A stretch of 64,000 nucleotides of DNA from Isoetes taiwanensis (GCA_021234155.1 JAJEKV010000008.1:12480962-12544961), one strand, 5' to 3'. Counted from the stretch's first letter, positions 1 through 12,796 are shown. Translations and numbers: made by a program. The notes: generated from the letters alone by a model not told the origin.

Positions 1-2800
1 CCCGCTATTACGTGGCTGCTATCCATTGCCTCGCTTCTTGGATTACGCTTGTCTTCCCTCCCCACGCCCCAAGCTCCTGGCCAGGAGCCTCGATTCTGGC
101 ATGCCAGTGGGGGACGCACCGGCAGGGATGAGAGGGTAGATAGATGGGGGTAGATGTAGGTAGGTTTTGACCATTTTCAATAAGCACGTCACAGGGCTGG
201 CCATTTAGAAGGTCATCATAAACTCTTTTTTCAAGAATGTTTGTGCTGTGGCAGATTTCATGAGGGTCACTGCAGTATCATCAAATTTTCAAATGGAATA
301 CTCTTTGATTTTTTTGGTAAAAAATGAAGTGGACTAGGCATGGACTTGGGTGAGGTGGCAAAAAATGGTGAAGATGTGGCACTTAAGGGTTGGTAAACCA
401 TCTTTTCCCCAGTAAAAAAAAATGAATTTTTTTGGTGAGGTGGCATGAAGTATGATGATAAGTGGATGACACGCGGTGATGTGAGAGTGGTGAAGTGGAA
501 CTATGACGATGAAGTGGGATGTTGTATCTTGCACTTTTTTGACATGGGATGCTACTAGGGGAGTTCAATTTCTTGCAAGAAGTTGAAATCTTGCTTTTTG
601 TCCTTCTTTGTAAGACCTAGTAGATATTTAGAACCCTAGGGTGTTTTTTGAAGGAATTCATGGGGCTCCCTAGTGCTTGACTTTGATGAGTAGGTGGATG
701 GAGCATGGAGTGTGTGTTTCATTTGACTAGGGAAAGAAATGTTACCAACACCATAGTATGTAATGAGAGGAGATGGAAATGTGGAAAAAAAAAGAAGGCT
801 GGGACATGTAATGGAGAGTGATGACTCAAGACATAGAATGGAAGAGAATGGCTAGGCAATTCTTCAAGAACCTTAAGAATATCAAACTCTCAATGCTCAA
901 ATGGTGAACAAGATATCATACCAAGTTGTGACCTTGCACCTTCAATGGGGCTTGAATTTTAGTAACTTGCCTCATGGACTTCCTCCCACTTAGCCAAAAT
1001 AATTCTCCTTTTATGTTTCTCAAGTGAATGCTGTCCTTCTTTGGTTCTTCAAGTCCTTTGTGTCTTTTAGCTTTTCAAAATGGTCTTCAAAGTTGCAACT
1101 TCAAATAATTCCTTTTGTGTGCTTATTGAACCATGTATTTGGAAATGCCAATTGCCTTCTATGTCGCCATGAGTGGCGCTAGAAGCTTCCCATTGATTGG
1201 TGCCAAAGCCTAAAGTTTTGGCACGCTTCAAATGGCTTGATTGCAAAGTAAGCCATGGCTTTCAACAAGCTCAGATAATTGAACCTTGCCGTTCCTCAAT
1301 GTAAACCTAAAGTCAATCTCCTCGGCACGCTATTTCAGGGCATTTTGGGCTGTAAAATGGCTTCATTCTCCTACCAATGTCTTCTAAACAGATCATCATT
1401 GCCATGGGTATCTTAAATTACTATCCATTGGTCTCATATGTGAATCGGGCTTTTTCATCCTTAGTAAGTACATTTCCATATCATTGACTTCCCTCCAAAG
1501 CAAGAACTTAAGTACTTAAGTTTTCGTACTTTCATCTTCCAAGTTTGTCCAATTATACACCCTATGGCAAGGTCATCATATGCACTAGCCATGAACGGAA
1601 AACACTCCTCCTTATCGCTTAGTTTGTTGATGTGGGAGGTAAAAGTAGCAAACAAACACCTAACCTAAGTGAAACTATGAAAGCCGATCCGACCTTCTCA
1701 TTACCTCCCTTTCCAAAGCATAAATTCGTGGTATCTTCACGCTTTTGATGCAAATATAAAATGAACTGACTGGCAGAGTTGGGGCACTCTATTCCTGCGC
1801 TTTATCATATCCCATAGTAATCAATCGATCATTCCATGATGGGGGAATAACTTCATACTCCCTCATCATCATCATTTGTTTCCTCAGATATGTGCCATAA
1901 GTAACCTTGTTAAACATATCACATTAATGAAATCAAATACTTTTAAAGCAAACTTCCATGTTTTTCTTTATAAGTCCTCAAATTATAAAAAGAAAAAGAC
2001 ATATCTATTCAACTCAAACTATTATCATAAAGGTAAAAGACAACAAAGGGATATTCCCTTGATGAAGTGTCTAAAAACCCACCAACTAGTAAACCTAGAT
2101 CAAACATCCGGCCTCTTTGGCTTCAATCTCAAATGCATTATCATCATCCCACATTTAACTTTTTTGAGTCTGCTAAAACGAGGTATCATCACTTTAACAT
2201 ACACTATATTTCCAAATTCCAATAAACCGGCCCAAGACTAGTGATTAAATATTTTACATTATAGTCCATATGGATCCTAGGCCAAGGAACAACCTGTGGT
2301 TTCTAGGAACATTTCATTTATTTGATTTGCCAGGCAACCTGTACTAATGAGTATTGTTCAAAACTATTGAGTTACTTGCCCATTCATACAAATGTGTAGT
2401 ATGCTACAATTTCTTATCTCCTTAAACTTAATACCGGCATATATTTCAGATGTTGATATAAACCTCAGAAATATATTTCTTTACATATTGAATTTTCCCT
2501 CACACCGTGATTCTGTCAATTTCAACTTTATACTGTTATCCAGAGTGCTATCTGGGAGAAATAGCCCTATGCTATTTAACATGTCATAAACTTGTTTTCA
2601 CTCGCTTTTGTTTCCTCGGATCTATTGATAAACATATATGAGCTTATTACATAGCCCCAAGTCCCGATGGATAAAAAAAAATACCCTCACCGCCTTTAAT
2701 TACACCTTTTGGTGGGATAACTAAGCCATCTACAGTTAAAGGGTAACTAGCTAAGCATGTCTTAAACAAACATGTCTATAAATTCTTGCTAATATGTCTT
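1..2800. other. no gene recognised
   Basis: Only short ORFs without family motifs are seen on either strand. The sequence is A/T-rich with short homopolymers and no obvious tandem structure. I see nothing I can name here. Confidence 0.5.
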
Positions 2801-2819
2801 GCTTCCCATAATCAAAGTT

Positions 2820-4230
2820 TTTAGGGAGATTGTGGGTGTTTGTTGGAAGGAAATCACGGGAAAAAAAAAAACTTGAGGGGGTAGTGGTGAAGGTTGCATG
2901 GTCTAAGTGTATAAAACCATAAATCTGCTGGAGGTTTCAGGAAAAATGATTTCTTTTTCTTGATAAGGTTAATCTCAAAAATTCATTTGGCTTCTAGGAG
3001 CAGAGGGTAAGGATGATTCTCTTTGGGTGCAAATCTTATTACTTTGAGCTCTGACCCTCACCTTATCCCTTTGGTAAGAATCACCTCAAACTGTTCTTCC
3101 ATGGAGATTTTTGTAACTTGACCTTATCATGTATGCTTCTCCATTCTTAAAGGGATTGTTAGATTCACGGCACAAACCCGATCAAAACTTTATTTCACAT
3201 CCAGTCCAGCTGGCAGTAATAAGGTTAGTACACCTTGATAGTGGATCCCTACGGTAGACAACTGACCACAACCACTTTGCTTTCACAGTCCCTTCATTGA
3301 CTCAAAGACGTTGGAAAAGTGCAGAATCTTAACTACCAGCATGGTATATTTCGAGGCCGATTCAATGGCGACATGGGAGGCTTTTATTAAAGCCAGTTTC
3401 TATTGGGGCGATGGGATAGAGTTCTTTGGCAAAAAGTTGCTGATTTTCTACAGCCTATTCCGCCACACCAAGAAGGTATTTTGGTATGGGTTTGTCATGA
3501 AGAAATTAAGGAGTGCAAACTTGTGAACTCTATGTAAAGGGTTGTTGCTTGATATTCGATGTTCTTCCTTAGTCTAATAATTGGTCTCTTCAACTTCCTC
3601 CTCTTCAATGGAAGTGAAGGTGTGGTCTTGGGCATGGGACAAGCTACTTCATCCTAAAGTGGAGTTCTTTGGCTAAATTCTTCATAGGAACTTGGGTTAA
3701 TGTGCTTGTCCATAAAGTTTAACCCTAGAATATCAAATCAGTGTCCGTATGCAAGCGTGGATCCGAGACCATTGAGCATTACTTTTTCATGTGTGAACAC
3801 CTTAGACAGGTATGGGACTGGTTGTTTCCCTTTTTCAGGTTTCACTAACAAGTCAACAACCGCTTTTGCAATTTACCCAGTACACGGAGGGAGTTACAAG
3901 GCGGGGCTTTTCATCTAGCGGCGGGATGGTTGCTTTGGACTATCTGGAAAAAAAGACGAAGTAATCTTCAAAGGTCTGGATGTGGTAGTTAATGTCGTGT
4001 TCTCAAGAAGCTCAAGGTTACATTGTAAAGTCGTATCATTGTTCTTCCTTGCCCTTGGATGTTATTGGTGCATTGAGGAGTTGTTGGATGTGCACTCTTA
4101 TGCTTAGGGATAGGTTGCTTCACTTTCGGTGGGTCTCGGTTAAAAACTGAGATTTTATTCTTTCTGCATTTATACTTGTATTTGACTCTTTGATTGAATA
4201 AAGTAAAACGTCCTTCAACAAAAAAAAACT
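2820..4230 (+). mobile_element. L1-type LINE, 3' end, decayed
   Basis: Fragments in shifting frames match the C-terminal part of plant L1 reverse transcriptases. Around 3625-3840 the sequence reads as a zf-RVT-like segment: LLHPKVEFFGW, then ILHRNLGLMCL, then NQCPY, then ETIEHYFFMCEHLRQVWDW. This is the usual Cys-rich block with a conserved E-x-x-x-H spacing before the last Cys. Upstream pieces near 2890-3060 resemble the link between RT and this domain. The unit ends in a short A-run at about 4220 after a TTGATTGAATAAAGT-like stretch, as expected of a polyadenylated LINE tail. No catalytic RT core is present, so the copy is 5'-truncated or too decayed. Several stops and frame changes show that it is dead. 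Assignment to L1 is from motif order only. Confidence 0.72.
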
Positions 4231-6272
4231 TAATTACACCATTCTTTGTAAATTTGAATATTTTTGCATTTAAGGGTTAAATTCCTCAACTATATAGCCA
4301 AAGTCATTTGAATCCTATGAACAAAGGAGTTTATAGAAAATTCATCTGCAAGACATGTCCATATTCCATAATCATGTTTTGCATAGTCATATATCAGCAA
4401 AATATACTGGAAGGAAAACCCCTTTAAAAAAAAAAAACAAAAAACTATGTCTATGCTCTATATCATTTGCTGCACATATTGTACTATCATAAATCAACAA
4501 AGTAGACATGAAAACAACCCATTTTTATTGTAACGTCTATGTTCCATACCATATCTTGCTCATTTAAAAATTATGAAAGCGAGAGGGATAGTGATACAAA
4601 ACCATTTGGGTGCAACCTATGCATAGCTTGAACCTCTATTTGATATATAATCACCCAAAATAGAGCCATTACTCCTCGAACCTTGACCCGTTCAACCAAA
4701 GAAACAAAAAGAGACAATAGAGTAAAATCCACTACTGTGGCCAAACATGTAGATATTAGCAATAAACTTGGTAATACAAGGCCAAAAGGTACATTGGGAT
4801 TTTCACTTTTCGCTGGTCACCCATTGTTCCTTTTGTCCCTTTTAGCCTACTATGATCATAAAAAAGAATCCTATGGTTTCAGTCGGGGTAATATTAACTA
4901 ATATTAAGCGGCTATGGATCTATATATGTTCTCCAAAGCGTCATCTAAGGATTAACAATAGCCTTCTGTGAGAAAAATCAGAGATGTCATACATATTTCT
5001 GCTCTTAGCCTATTTAGACCAGTTTTTATGTTTGTGTTATTGTATTTCTTTACTTCTCCAGTACTATAAAGAGCATTACTAGTATTACAACAGTGCATTC
5101 ATAATTTAGTTAAAACATAAATCATTACTCTGTTATATCCACTTGTACTACTTGCTTTACATTTTTACCATTTCAAGCTTTTCAAAAAGAACGAATCTTA
5201 AATGCAAGAACATTTTGTATGTCGTCCATGTCCTCATTATATTCTTGTGTCAACTTGACATTTTGGATTTATTATTTCTCCTCTTGATTCATGTTGTAGG
5301 AGTGTTTGTAACCCTTTTGGTAAGAACTCCTCTCATCCCTGCCATAGAAGCTCCTTTTTTGTCCATATCCACCTCTGTTATGCTTAGGATCCATGGCGGG
5401 AATGTATACACGCGGCAAACTCTCTTCTAAGTGCTTCCGCCTCAAGCCTTTCTTCTTCACTACCGGATGTTTCCCATCCGTCAGAGTCAAACCCCATATT
5501 TGGGTTTGTGAGCTGGAAAAAAATCTTTACCTGGAGCTACCTAAAGATTTTATTCCAAATTCTGCCTCTAGCCTTAACTTCTGGTGGTCGTACCATACTG
5601 CCCATACATGGCATAAAATCCATTTGAATTTCGGAACCTAAATACAACTTTATTTGTAACTTCCAAATTTACCAGTAGTCCATGGTTTAAGATTCACTGA
5701 CTAGGCTCTCCTACACTTTGATATATGAAATACCTTTGATGTTTAAGTTCCCTTAAGCTAGATTTAGCTACCACCTTCTATTTGCTTGAGTTACTTGAGG
5801 ATAAAAGGAAAAACCCTGACCATGTCTATACTGGCTTATAAGGTAATTTCCCTTAATGGGGTCACTATCAGATGTTATGCCACCTCCTAAGCTTCTAGGT
5901 TGCAGCATGATATCACTATCTTATAATTATTTTTTATAACAATTCTGCACCATTGGTCCAGCCCTGTTTCCTACAAATTGGAGGAGTAAAATTTACAGCA
6001 CTTATGTTTAGTACATAAACATTCTCTAATATTTAAATAAAAAAACCCTACCTCCTACCGTGGGAGTTGGTTTAACACAACTATTCACTTATGTGTCCGT
6101 GATTATGGGGATTGCTTACCCCCACTACCACAGTAGGGGTTAAAGCCAATCCCATTATTTGAAACATAAAAAAGCAATTAGATCAAACTTTACCTGTATC
6201 AGTTTGACTTTAAAAGTTGCTCCAGTACTTCCTTGTCATATGGCAGACCTGGGAACACGTTTTTTTGCACAT
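4231..6272. other. no clear gene; possible decayed coding stretch on minus strand
   Basis: Most of this stretch holds nothing recognisable. On the minus strand around 5640-5270 a Glu/Lys/Arg/Tyr-rich reading frame (including MGFDSDGWETSGSEEE) looks protein-like but changes frame and matches no family I recognise. It could be a retroelement gag remnant or an old exon. Confidence 0.3.
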
Positions 6273-6532
6273 GGGTAAAAGCATGAAAGGGTGTACGTAC
6301 ATTGTACTGAATTGATGTACAAATATGGATACTTTTCACGTACATTTTGGTTATTTTTTATTTGTATAAACATACACTTTTCGATTTTATGTACTTTGCT
6401 TATACATTTAAGCTAAATTTTGGATATGTTTTGGCTATGCATGTACTTTTTGGGTACTTTGGGTGATTTGTGTAATATAGCCACATGTACCAAAAGGGAT
6501 ACATTTATAGACACCCTTTCATGCTTTTACCC
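6273..6532. mobile_element. MITE with 22-bp terminal inverted repeats
   Basis: The 22 bases at 6273-6294 are the exact reverse complement of the 22 bases at 6511-6532; the inverted repeat begins GGGTAAAAGCATG. The 260-bp interior is A/T-rich, holds several GTAC tetramers and has no coding capacity, which fits a non-autonomous DNA transposon. No clean target-site duplication is obvious, so the superfamily is unassigned. The element abuts the 3' end of the reverse-transcriptase remnant and supplies its final codons. Confidence 0.75.
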
Positions 6533-7790
6533 ACATATTTCTGTACCTTATATTGGATACCATTACTGTCAAAGCCATTGTAAGTAAACTGTTGAAGAAT
6601 TGCCCTGATGTCTTTGGCTCTGCATCATTCGGACTGGAGTTTATGTACAGATATGGCAAGATCTGAGAAACTATAACGATTCTGGCCTGAAAGTATGGCC
6701 TACAACTAGTCGCATGTACATATTTGAAGACCTTGAAAGGAAGACATTCTCTCTTATCGAACTTAATAGTTTTGAAGATTCCATTTGCCCTGCTCATAAT
6801 TTCAAGACTGATATTCAGGAAATTACCTTTAACTCCAAAAGCAGCAGTCCTTTTCAAGGGCTATTATTGTTTCTTTCTTTATTCCCAGAAATTCCATGTC
6901 ATATATACATGAGCCTCCACTATATTCCGTGAATGTAGGGCCTAAGAAGTTTTTTATGTCCCTACAATTTAAGGCCAACAGGTCATCCATATACCTAAAA
7001 GTGGATTTGAACTTTTCGGCATCATTATACCTCCCTTGAGACGCTAGATCTTTTATAAACTTGGCCTCGAACCATGCAAGATAAAAATTGCACCAGCATG
7101 GGCTACATGCAAAGCCCATAGGGATACCGCAAGTCTGCACCCATGTTTTTGTTCCTTTCATAATGAAGCAGTTGGTGATTAGCCATATGTTAGCTTGGAT
7201 ACACACTTCCTTGTTCATTAGAGACCAACATTTGCCCTTAGGGTCAATTTTAGACCATTTGGTCACAAAATCGTCTTCTCCCACTTTCTTAATCCATAAC
7301 TTATTGTTATAATGCTTCTTCCTCATGTATTTCCAAGTGGCCTCTATAACTTTGGTAATGACCTGGCAGATTCTTGATTCCCCGACCAGGGGAATACTTT
7401 CGTAGCACTTAGTGATATCAGCAACAAAGATGTCCGTGATTTTTGCAGGTAGATTAAGCACAACATCATAAACAGACTGTATCATCCAGTTAGGGTTAAT
7501 CTTGCCTGGGAATAAATTACAGAACTTTTCACAAATGTCCCTAGCACATATTTCTATGATCATGTTAAGAACTGTGTTAGTTGATGCAATTTTTGGACTA
7601 TACAAAAATCTTATCAAGTGCTAAAACATATGGCTTCTTTAATGCATTGTACAACAGAGGATGAATATTCAAAATGGACATAAGAAAGGCATCTTCAAAA
7701 GCCATTGGTAGGCCGCACTCTTTTCTCATTACTTTTTTAACGTCCCATCTCTGTGTGCTCAGATACTTTGCTCCAATTGGGATTTTTACA
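6519..7790 (-). mobile_element. Penelope-like element reverse transcriptase, broken
   Basis: The reading frame 7617-6829 carries reverse-transcriptase motifs of the Penelope-like type: an Asp-containing motif (DIFVADITKCYESIP), GIPMGFACSPCWCNFYLAW, then FRYMDDLLALN with the catalytic DD, then DMEFLGI. The downstream frame 6857-6519 continues with NFLNISLEI, FDKRECLPFKVFKY and VSQILPYLYINS, matching the thumb region of this family (the usual YDKR...F and SQLIRY blocks). Upstream codons extend in another frame to about 7790, with a stop near 7617. At least two frame changes and the missing 5' part show that it is inactive. No GIY-YIG endonuclease block was found. The GIPMG plus YMDD-L-ALN combination separates it from L1 and LTR reverse transcriptases. 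Family placement is from motifs only. Confidence 0.72.
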
Positions 7791-8640
7791 TCTGTTTACA
7801 ATCATAATTTGTAGACTATAATTATTTGTTTGCATGATACAAACAATGCTAGTTGAACTTTCAATTCAACTCCACATAATAATGCTTAAAATGGATGCTC
7901 AAAATGGTTTGTTAAAACAAGTTTGCAGCCATTGATAAAATCTATATTAGCATTCCCCAACAAGTTGCATGGCCTGGGACGATAATTTGAAAGTTACAAG
8001 CATTTTAACACCAAGATGTGATTTTATACTTAGATAGATTGCTATGTGAAGAGAACATGTCCTATGTCTTCAAGCATCAAAATGGACATGCAATTGTTCT
8101 AATATGCAAGTCTTTGAAGTCACACCAAGCCAAACTTTACACATATCCCCTACTAGAAGTGTATCAGTAAAGAGAAATAACTGCAATAAACATGGCTAAC
8201 TTGCTAACAATGACATCTAAAATCCTTTAACTTCACTCTGCTAGGAGGAAACTACTCCGAGGCTCTATTTTCAATTGAAGTTATGGTTTTGAGAGAATGA
8301 TATTGTCAAATATTAATTCATACAAATTCCATACAAATCCCCAAATGGGCATCTCTTATATTGTGCGTCTTCTACACCATTCCAATCTCATATTGGGCAT
8401 CTTCCACACTATTCCGAACACACAATTTGAGCCAAGCCGTCGCGATAAATTTCTTGTATCATATAATATGTATATGTATACAAGAAAATTAATACGTTCT
8501 ACGGTGCATGTTTAAGTTTTAGCATGTTCCTACGGTGCATGCTTCAGGACATTACAGAAAATTAGAGCTTAAACTTTTTATTTTGATCCTGAGGTGCTTA
8601 CTCATGTTGTTACTTTACGCATGTGGTGCTTGCGCACCTG
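7791..8640. other. no gene recognised
   Basis: A/T-rich sequence with short ORFs lacking motifs. Nothing further is seen. Confidence 0.45.
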
Positions 8641-9790
8641 TGTCTACAATATTCTGGAAAATACTTTTGAAAAGTTTCTACTTTGAGTTTGAGATGCTTA
8701 GGATCTCTAGAACATTTTAGAATCCTCTATAATATTCAAAGACATTCTATTTGGACGGTTTGCAGGCTTTCAAAAAAACTTTCTAGTAGGATATTCTAAG
8801 ACTAGCTAGAATACTATAGAACTTTCTAGAACATCCTACATCACCTTGCTTTCTATTTATAGATTGAGGTGCTTACCCACAAGCATGTAAAACAGTTTAA
8901 AACATTCTATTTTGGCTCTTTGCACTTACTACAACATTCCAAAACATTTTATTTTTGCTCTCATGCACATCTAGAATATTAGAGAATTTCCTAAAACTAT
9001 CTAGACCATTATAGAACATTCCATTTTGACTTTCACAAATTAAAAAAAGAAAAAAAAAAAAACCTTTTATTTTTAGGTGCTTACCCACGACTATCTACAA
9101 TATTCTAGAAAAATCAAGAATAGTCTAGAATATTTTAGAACTTCCTAGAACTAAGATTCCCCTGGGTTTTGTTTAGATTCCTTTAGATTCCCTTGGACTC
9201 CCTTAGATTTTATGAGATTGCCCGTGGTTCCCTTACATTATATGAGATTCAAATAGATTCTATGAAGATTCCCCTAGATAGTCTAAGACTTTATCAAGAT
9301 TCCCTTAGATTCCCTTAGATTTTATGAAGATACCCTTCGATTCTCCTAGATTTTAAGAGATCCCCTTAGACTTATGAATGTTTTCTTATATTCCTTTACA
9401 TTTTAGGAGATTTTCTAAGATTCCTTTAGATTCTCCTAGATTCTTTTAAATTCTAGAACTTTCTAGAACATTCTAAGACTTTCAGAAACATTCTAAAACT
9501 TTCAAAACATCCTAGAACTTCCTAGAAGTATTTTCTTAGATTCCCTCACATTCCCCTAAATTCCCTTACATTCTAGAGCTTTCTAAAACTTTCTAGAACA
9601 ATTTGGAAATTTCTAGAACTTTCTACAACATTCTGGAATTTTTAAGAAGGCTTCCCTTAGACTCACTCAAGATTCTCTTATATTCTAAAACTTTTTTGAA
9701 CTTTATAGAATATTCTGGAACTTTCTAGAACATTTTAGAACTATGTAGAAGATTCTAGAACCTTCTAGAGCCTTCTGAAACATTCTTATT
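8640..9790. repeat. degenerate satellite built on TTCTAGAA and TTAGATTCCC units
   Basis: About 1.1 kb is made of short related units. One type is TTCTAGAAC(A/T) repeated roughly every 10 bases, densest around 9440-9780. The other is CCTTAGATTC, around 9150-9560. A detached piece recurs at about 10590-10625. TTCTAGAA is self-complementary, so the array is rich in short palindromes. Tandem copies place TTC and GAA in alternating five-base steps, the pattern recognised by heat-shock factors. No coding signal is present. Confidence 0.8.
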
Positions 9791-9989
9791 GCAATATCCT
9801 TATTGTTTTTTTTTTTGAATCATTGGATTCAAGCATAGTTCTACAAATATGCCAAATGAAGGGCTGTGGAATTTCCACATCAGACCCACGTATTAGTTTG
9901 CGCACCCCATATGGCTATTATTATACGTATATACATACATGGTATACTTCAATCTATACACATAAAAAATGCACGAACACCATTGCATT

Positions 9990-10345
9990 CACAAAAGAGA
10001 GATAAGACCACTGCAACAGCCGAAGAAGATCACAACAGCCGAAGAAGATCGTATCATAGCACAAAGAGCACTGCAACAGCCGAAGAAGATCGTGGTCCAT
10101 CGCCAGCAACAATTCCTGAAAACCGGAGTATGCATGAACAACAAAAAAAGGGGTGATGCACATCGAAAAGGGGTGATGCATGATGAAGAAGCAGCCGAAT
10201 CTCTGATGCTGTCGAATTTGAAGAAAGATGATGCATCGAAAAAGGGGTGATGATGAAGAAAGACGAACAGCCGAATCTTCGCCTAATCTCTGCCTTCTGT
10301 CTACAGCCGAATCTCTGCCTTCTGTGAGTGAGCCATCCTCACAGA
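9990..10345 (+). repeat. minisatellite-like repeats (GCCGAAGAAGATC and related)
   Basis: GCCGAAGAAGATC occurs three times between about 10015 and 10095. It is followed by repeats of AAAGGGGTGATG (10145-10265) and of CAGCCGAATCT(C/T) (10190-10320). These create overlapping ORFs of 60-100 codons on both strands. Repetition explains them better than protein coding does. Confidence 0.6.
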
Positions 10346-10696
10346 TCTCCTACAACCGAAACCGAAATAAAACCGAAATAGGGCCTCTGTGTACGATTTG
10401 TGTGTTGCCCTGCACCTCCATCGCCTAACTGCCTCTGTCCAAAAATGCATTGCGTCCAAGTCGCAGACCAAATATAGAAAAACATATGCATATAAGAAAT
10501 GTCTAATTTGGGACCATGGACACAATAAAACAGAAACCCCCTTTTCTTGCGAAACCATTGACAAAATCTTACTCTGAGATAATTTGGCAACCTTATAGAG
10601 CCTTCTAGAACTATCCAGAACATTATATTCTATTTTATCTTAATGCAGTTATTACCATTAAGTATATTTAAAACATAATTGTTTTAATGAATCAAT

Positions 10697-10762
10697 GCTT
10701 GGTCTAGTGGTTAGAATGGGGAGCTTGGGGGCAATGATTAGGGTTCAAATCCCCCAAACGAC
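10697..10762 (+). repeat. tRNA-like head of a SINE
   Basis: TGGTCTAGTGGTTAG resembles the pol III A box and GGTTCAAATCCC, about 30 bases on, resembles the B box, both as found inside tRNA genes. The cloverleaf is not closed and no acceptor pairing is visible, so this is a tRNA-derived repeat rather than a tRNA gene. It is followed by the GCCGTAGGATC repeats. Confidence 0.55.
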
Positions 10763-10789
10763 ATAAAAATTTTGGGCCGAGCATTCAAC

Positions 10790-11115
10790 ATGAGCCGTAG
10801 GATCTTGGACCCAATCAAGGGCCGAGATAGCGCCATGTGGTGAAAATCTAAAGCAACATGAGCTATAAGATCTTGGATCGACGATTAGGATCAAGAACAA
10901 CCTGGACCGTAGGATCGATTACATATAATTCCCAAAGCCATGCACCGTAGGATATGCCCCCAAGCAACGTGAGCCGTAGGATCTCGGACCAATGATCAGG
11001 ATCAAATCAACCTGAACCGTAGGATCATCTATATAGAATCTATATCGAAACTCCCAAGCCATTTGAGCCATAGGATACGTCCCAAAGCCACGTGGGCCGT
11101 AGGATCTCGAACGGA
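10790..11115 (+). repeat. interspersed GAGCCGTAGGATC(T) repeat
   Basis: The motif (A/G)CCGTAGGATC recurs about seven times, with spacers containing CATGTGG, AACGTGAG or CACGTGGG and GATCAGGATCAA. Spacing is irregular (about 25-60 bases), so this is a degraded tandem repeat. It starts just after the tRNA-like head and may be the body of the same element. Confidence 0.6.
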
Positions 11116-11589
11116 CGGTCGGATTGAGTGGGACAAACATAAGAACATATATATGTTAGATAGATAGATAGACATGCAATATATAGGTTTAGGACATAAG
11201 GAGAAATATTGATCGTGAACGTCATATCTAGTAGCTTTTAAGTGGGTGTAAAAAAAGTTCTTTAAGTTCTTTCTATGTTACTTTGTTGTTTATTGGTGTA
11301 GATGGATCTTGAGTGTCCACGTTCGGCAAAAAAAAAAATAAAAAATTCTAGTTCGGTTAAGTCTAAGTTCGTCTTAGCTCATCATCAAACTTTCTCACGG
11401 GTCATATAAGATTGCCATAGAAGGAAGCATTAGTTATATGCTTACAAGCAAAGAAATGATGAATGCAACACATTTTTTTTTTGTATAAATTATTAGTATA
11501 TCCTATAGAGTTAGGTGTGCCTCATTTGTTGACAGAGTTTTAAACTCGATGTGTTGTTTCATTACCTTTAACATTCCACCTTCATGTCA

Positions 11590-12235
11590 CATTCTCGTAC
11601 ATTTAAGTGGCATTAAGGAGCAGTAGAAGGAAACATGCTTCATGCCTACCGGCTTAGAGGTATGTCATTCAAAGGTGATATCTCAACAGATTTAAAGAAA
11701 AATTGTTTTTGTTCTAGTTCCATTGGCAAGTAACAAACTTCCAACCACTCGAGTTTCAAATAGTTGAATAAGTGGCATGTAGTGTAGAGAAACATGTGAA
11801 GCTTGTACGCTCTCAACTCTGGTCAAAATAAAGGTACAGGAAAATTCTAGATGAATAATGAAGGAAGGCAGATCCATGACAGGTTGACAATGTTAAAGAA
11901 GTTTATGGTCGGGGTTTTGATATGGTCGACATTTAAGTGGCAGTAAGGAGCAGTAGATGGAAACATGCTTTATGCCTACCCAACTTAGAGCATGTCATAT
12001 CAAAGGTTAAAGCAAAATTGTTTTTATTCCTGTTCCAATTAACAAACATCCAACCACATCGAGTTTCGTATAGTTGAATAAGTGGATTGCAGTGTAGAGA
12101 AACATGTGGAATTTGCACAGTTTGGAATCTGGTCAAAATGAAGGTACAAGAAAATTCTAGATGGATAATGGGGATAGGTCCATATGACAGGTTCACAATG
12201 TTAATGAAGTTTATGATCAGGGTTTTGATATGCAG
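11590..12235 (+). repeat. tandem duplication of about 310 bp
   Basis: The stretch from about 11598 to 11930 and the stretch from about 11931 to 12235 share the same order of blocks: TTTAAGTGGCA, AAGGAGCAGTAGA, AAACATGCTT, GAGTTTC...TAGTTGAATAAGTGG, GTGTAGAGAAACATGTG, AAGGTACA(G/A)GAAAATTCTAGATG, and GGGTTTTGATATG. Small indels separate them. No protein function is evident, so the matching minus-strand ORFs are treated as by-products. Confidence 0.75.
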
Positions 12236-12796
12236 TTAAATTTATATTGTAGCATGATTTTTCTAGCTCGATAATTAAGGTCCACAACAATAGGGTTATT
12301 TTTTTTGTTAAATAAGATTTTTTGTTTGTTTTTGGAGCAAATCAACAATAGGAGTTTGTTCTCTAGATAACAACAAATAATAAATCACGTGATTTTCGCC
12401 ACGTTAAGATAGGCAAGAAGATCTGGACCGTTGAGGGCAATTAAACAAGGCGGTGCCAACTATTTAGGTGCAGGAAGAGAGGGGCACGTTTACACGGCAG
12501 GAACAGTACTCCAGGAGAAGGAGCTTTTCTAAATAAAAGATGCAGTTCTTACGGCCTGGACGCAACAAAGAAAGGGCGATTGGGGTACTTTGGTCGCCCT
12601 TTCCTCTCCGGCCCTTTGTATAGGCAGACCTTTTTGGGGCTTCAAATATCGGAATCACAAGCTCAATCCTCAACCTCTCAACTCCGGCGCTTGAAGCTCG
12701 ATCTGGATATTCCATCATATACAAAAAACCGGTTTTTTTCCTCTTCTTAGCCCCTTTTTTCCTTGAATTTTAAGGATTTCTTTGGATTTCGCAACC

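Noticed and set aside
9866-10250. Overlapping ORFs of 60-96 codons on both strands as small genes
   Set aside because: They arise from GCCGAAGAAGATC-type repeats and are open on both strands at once.
11692-12196. Two related minus-strand ORFs (FIIHLEFSCTFILTR) as a duplicated gene
   Set aside because: The similarity follows from the 310-bp tandem DNA repeat, and indels between copies do not respect codons.
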